A stretch of DNA of 41,508 nucleotides, from NCBI GenBank assembly GCA_026169375.1, contig JAPFCR010000045.1:1-41508 (forward strand). The letters are read 5' to 3'. The notes under the pieces were generated by a model, which did no database searches, had not been told where the DNA came from, and saw only the letters and a program-made list of their open reading frames with translations. The DNA is from Sporosarcina sp. Its GTDB lineage: Bacteria > Bacillota > Bacilli > Bacillales_A > Planococcaceae. How positions within the stretch are numbered: the stretch's first letter is position 1; each line of letters starts with the position of its first letter. The position numbers and the translations under genes were made by a program. Shown one piece after another: positions 40,539-41,508 of the stretch.

Positions 40539-41508
40539 TGCAGCAAAAACATTAACAGAAGATAAACAGGTTTACCGTGTGGAGGGTTTCTCGTGTGCAA
40601 ATTGTGCTGGGAAGTTTGAAAAAAATGTAAAAGAACTACCAGGGGTGCAAGATGCTAAAGTCAATTTCGGAGCTTCTAAAATTGATGTCTTTGGCAGTGC
40701 AACCGTTGAAGATATGGAAAAGGCTGGTGCTTTCGAGAATCTTAAAGTGGTACCAGAGAAGGCTAGAAGACGGGTCGAACCAGTAGTAACAGAAGATAAA
40801 AATGTTTACCGTGTTGAGGGATTTTCCTGCGCAAACTGTGCTGGGAAGTTTGAAAAAAATGTAAAGCAAATTGCTGGAGTTCAGGATGCAAAAGTGAACT
40901 TTGGAGCTTCCAAAATTGATGTATATGGAAATGCATCGGTTGAAGAGCTTGAAAAAGCAGGTGCTTTCGAGAATCTTAAAGTAATACCAGAAAAACTGGC
41001 GAATCCATCGATGCAAGCGGTCAAAGAAGACACTAAGGCTCCTAAAGAAGAGAAAATGCCGTTTTATAAAAAACACAGCACATTGCTGTTTGCCACATTA
41101 CTGATTGCTTTTGGTTACCTTTCTCACTTTGTAAATGGAGAAGATAACATCGTAACTTCCATGTTATTTGTAGGTTCCATTGTAATTGGCGGATATTCAC
41201 TATTTAAAGTGGGTTTTCAAAATTTGATACGCTTTGATTTCGACATGAAAACCCTGATGACCGTTGCCGTTATTGGAGCTGCCATCATTGGTGAATGGGC
41301 AGAGGCTTCCATTGTTGTCATTCTCTTTGCAATCAGTGAAGCACTTGAACGTTTCTCCATGGATAGGGCAAGACAGTCCATTCGTTCATTGATGGATATT
41401 GCCCCAAAAGAAGCGCTGGTTAGGCGGAATGGTCAGGAAATAATGATCCATGTGGACGATATCGCCGTGGGTGATATTATGATCGTCAAACCAGGGGAAA
41501 AAATTGCC
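40531..41508 (+). CDS. cadA: Cadmium/zinc P-type ATPase CadA, 5' part with two metal-binding domains
   Basis: The first 326 codons of cadA (804 residues in total when joined to 142-1578). The start is TTG 40531, 9 bases after GGGAGG and inside the end of cadC. Two heavy-metal-associated domains, each with GFSCANC (Cys22/Cys25 and Cys100/Cys103), are followed by a linker and the first membrane helices (about 165-265). The common pI258 CadA has one such domain and about 727 residues, so this is the longer form. The two domains are closely similar at DNA level (40561-40760 and 40801-41000), pointing to tandem duplication. Confidence 0.95.
   Translation, partial: MDSAAKTLTEDKQVYRVEGFSCANCAGKFEKNVKELPGVQDAKVNFGASKIDVFGSATVEDMEKAGAFENLKVVPEKARRRVEPVVTEDKNVYRVEGFSCANCAGKFEKNVKQIAGVQDAKVNFGASKIDVYGNASVEELEKAGAFENLKVIPEKLANPSMQAVKEDTKAPKEEKMPFYKKHSTLLFATLLIAFGYLSHFVNGEDNIVTSMLFVGSIVIGGYSLFKVGFQNLIRFDFDMKTLMTVAVIGAAIIGEWAEASIVVILFAISEALERFSMDRARQSIRSLMDIAPKEALVRRNGQEIMIHVDDIAVGDIMIVKPGEKIA
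41368..41508. repeat. Terminal overlap, right copy
   Basis: Identical to 1-141. These bases should be counted once when the circle is closed. Confidence 0.95.

Larger units (their letters stand above)
39670..41508. mobile_element. Tn3-family-type metal-resistance cassette, left portion (continues at 142-4696)
   Basis: Left part of the 6.4 kb cassette: terminal repeat, a 465-base leader region, cadC and the first part of cadA. The leader (39708-40172) holds AACGGGC motifs, a terminator and the cad promoter but no gene. No transposase or resolvase is encoded anywhere inside. Confidence 0.82.

Overview
The window is a complete circular plasmid rather than a piece of chromosome. Its last 141 bases (41368-41508) repeat its first 141 bases exactly, as expected when a de Bruijn assembler prints a circular contig with one k-mer of overlap. 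The molecule is therefore 41,367 bp, and the gene that runs off the right edge (cadA) continues at position 142. Low GC, strong AGGAGG-type ribosome sites, frequent TTG starts, a Gram-positive conjugation operon and Bacillus-type MerR, MerA, CadC and CadA proteins point to a Bacillales host (Bacillaceae or Planococcaceae). No gene identifies the species.

Layout. (1) 39670-41508 continuing through 142-4696: a 6.4 kb metal-resistance cassette, cadC-cadA-cadD-merR-merA. It is bounded by 38-bp Tn3-family inverted repeats and a TATAT target duplication but encodes no transposase. (2) 4.7-7.3 kb: replication region with iteron-like repeats and an AEP-primase-like Rep. (3) 7.3-10.1 kb: two small minus-strand genes, a probable oriT and a MOBQ (MobA/MobL) relaxase. 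(4) 10.2-10.6 kb: a Nudix hydrolase. (5) 10.95-22.96 kb: a conjugative type IV secretion operon of the pIP501/pSK41 (Tra/Trs) kind: pilin-like protein, PrgI/VirB3-like, TrsD-like, VirB4, an EssB/YukC-like pseudokinase, lysozyme/NlpC hydrolase, VirB8-like, a two-part coupling protein and VirB6-like, then a lipoprotein, a 59-residue protein and an ArdC antirestriction protein. (6) 23.0-26.8 kb, minus strand: a SIR2 effector, a middle component and an SMC/Rad50-like ATPase, an ABC-three-component-type defence operon. (7) 26.9-31.2 kb: a hairpin-rich noncoding stretch, RadC, a KfrA-like coiled-coil protein, an AlbA_2/Schlafen-type protein and a tyrosine recombinase. (8) 31.3-35.7 kb: a type IIS restriction-modification system in which one polypeptide joins an N6-adenine methyltransferase to a circularly permuted C5-cytosine methyltransferase, facing an Alw26I/Eco31I/Esp3I-type HNH endonuclease. 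(9) 36.1-37.3 kb: ParA with a small RHH-like partner. (10) 37.5-39.6 kb: one intact and two broken copies of a MerR/RacA-like HTH gene. Between the two broken copies lies a separate transcription unit that begins with a 58-nt mimic of the 23S rRNA GTPase-associated centre, followed by a 56-residue membrane protein.

How it works together. Rep, ParA with its partner, and the recombinase would maintain the plasmid. The relaxase and secretion operon would move it. ArdC, the methyltransferase and the two defence systems would protect it in a new cell or exclude competitors. The transposon supplies the selectable cargo: Cd/Zn efflux and Hg(II) reduction. A palindrome centred on AGTAGAAATTTCTACT lies at the borders of the replication, mobilisation and transfer operons but not in the cargo, which suggests a plasmid-specific control or partition site. 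The least explained element is the rRNA-mimic transcription unit at 37.9-38.5 kb.
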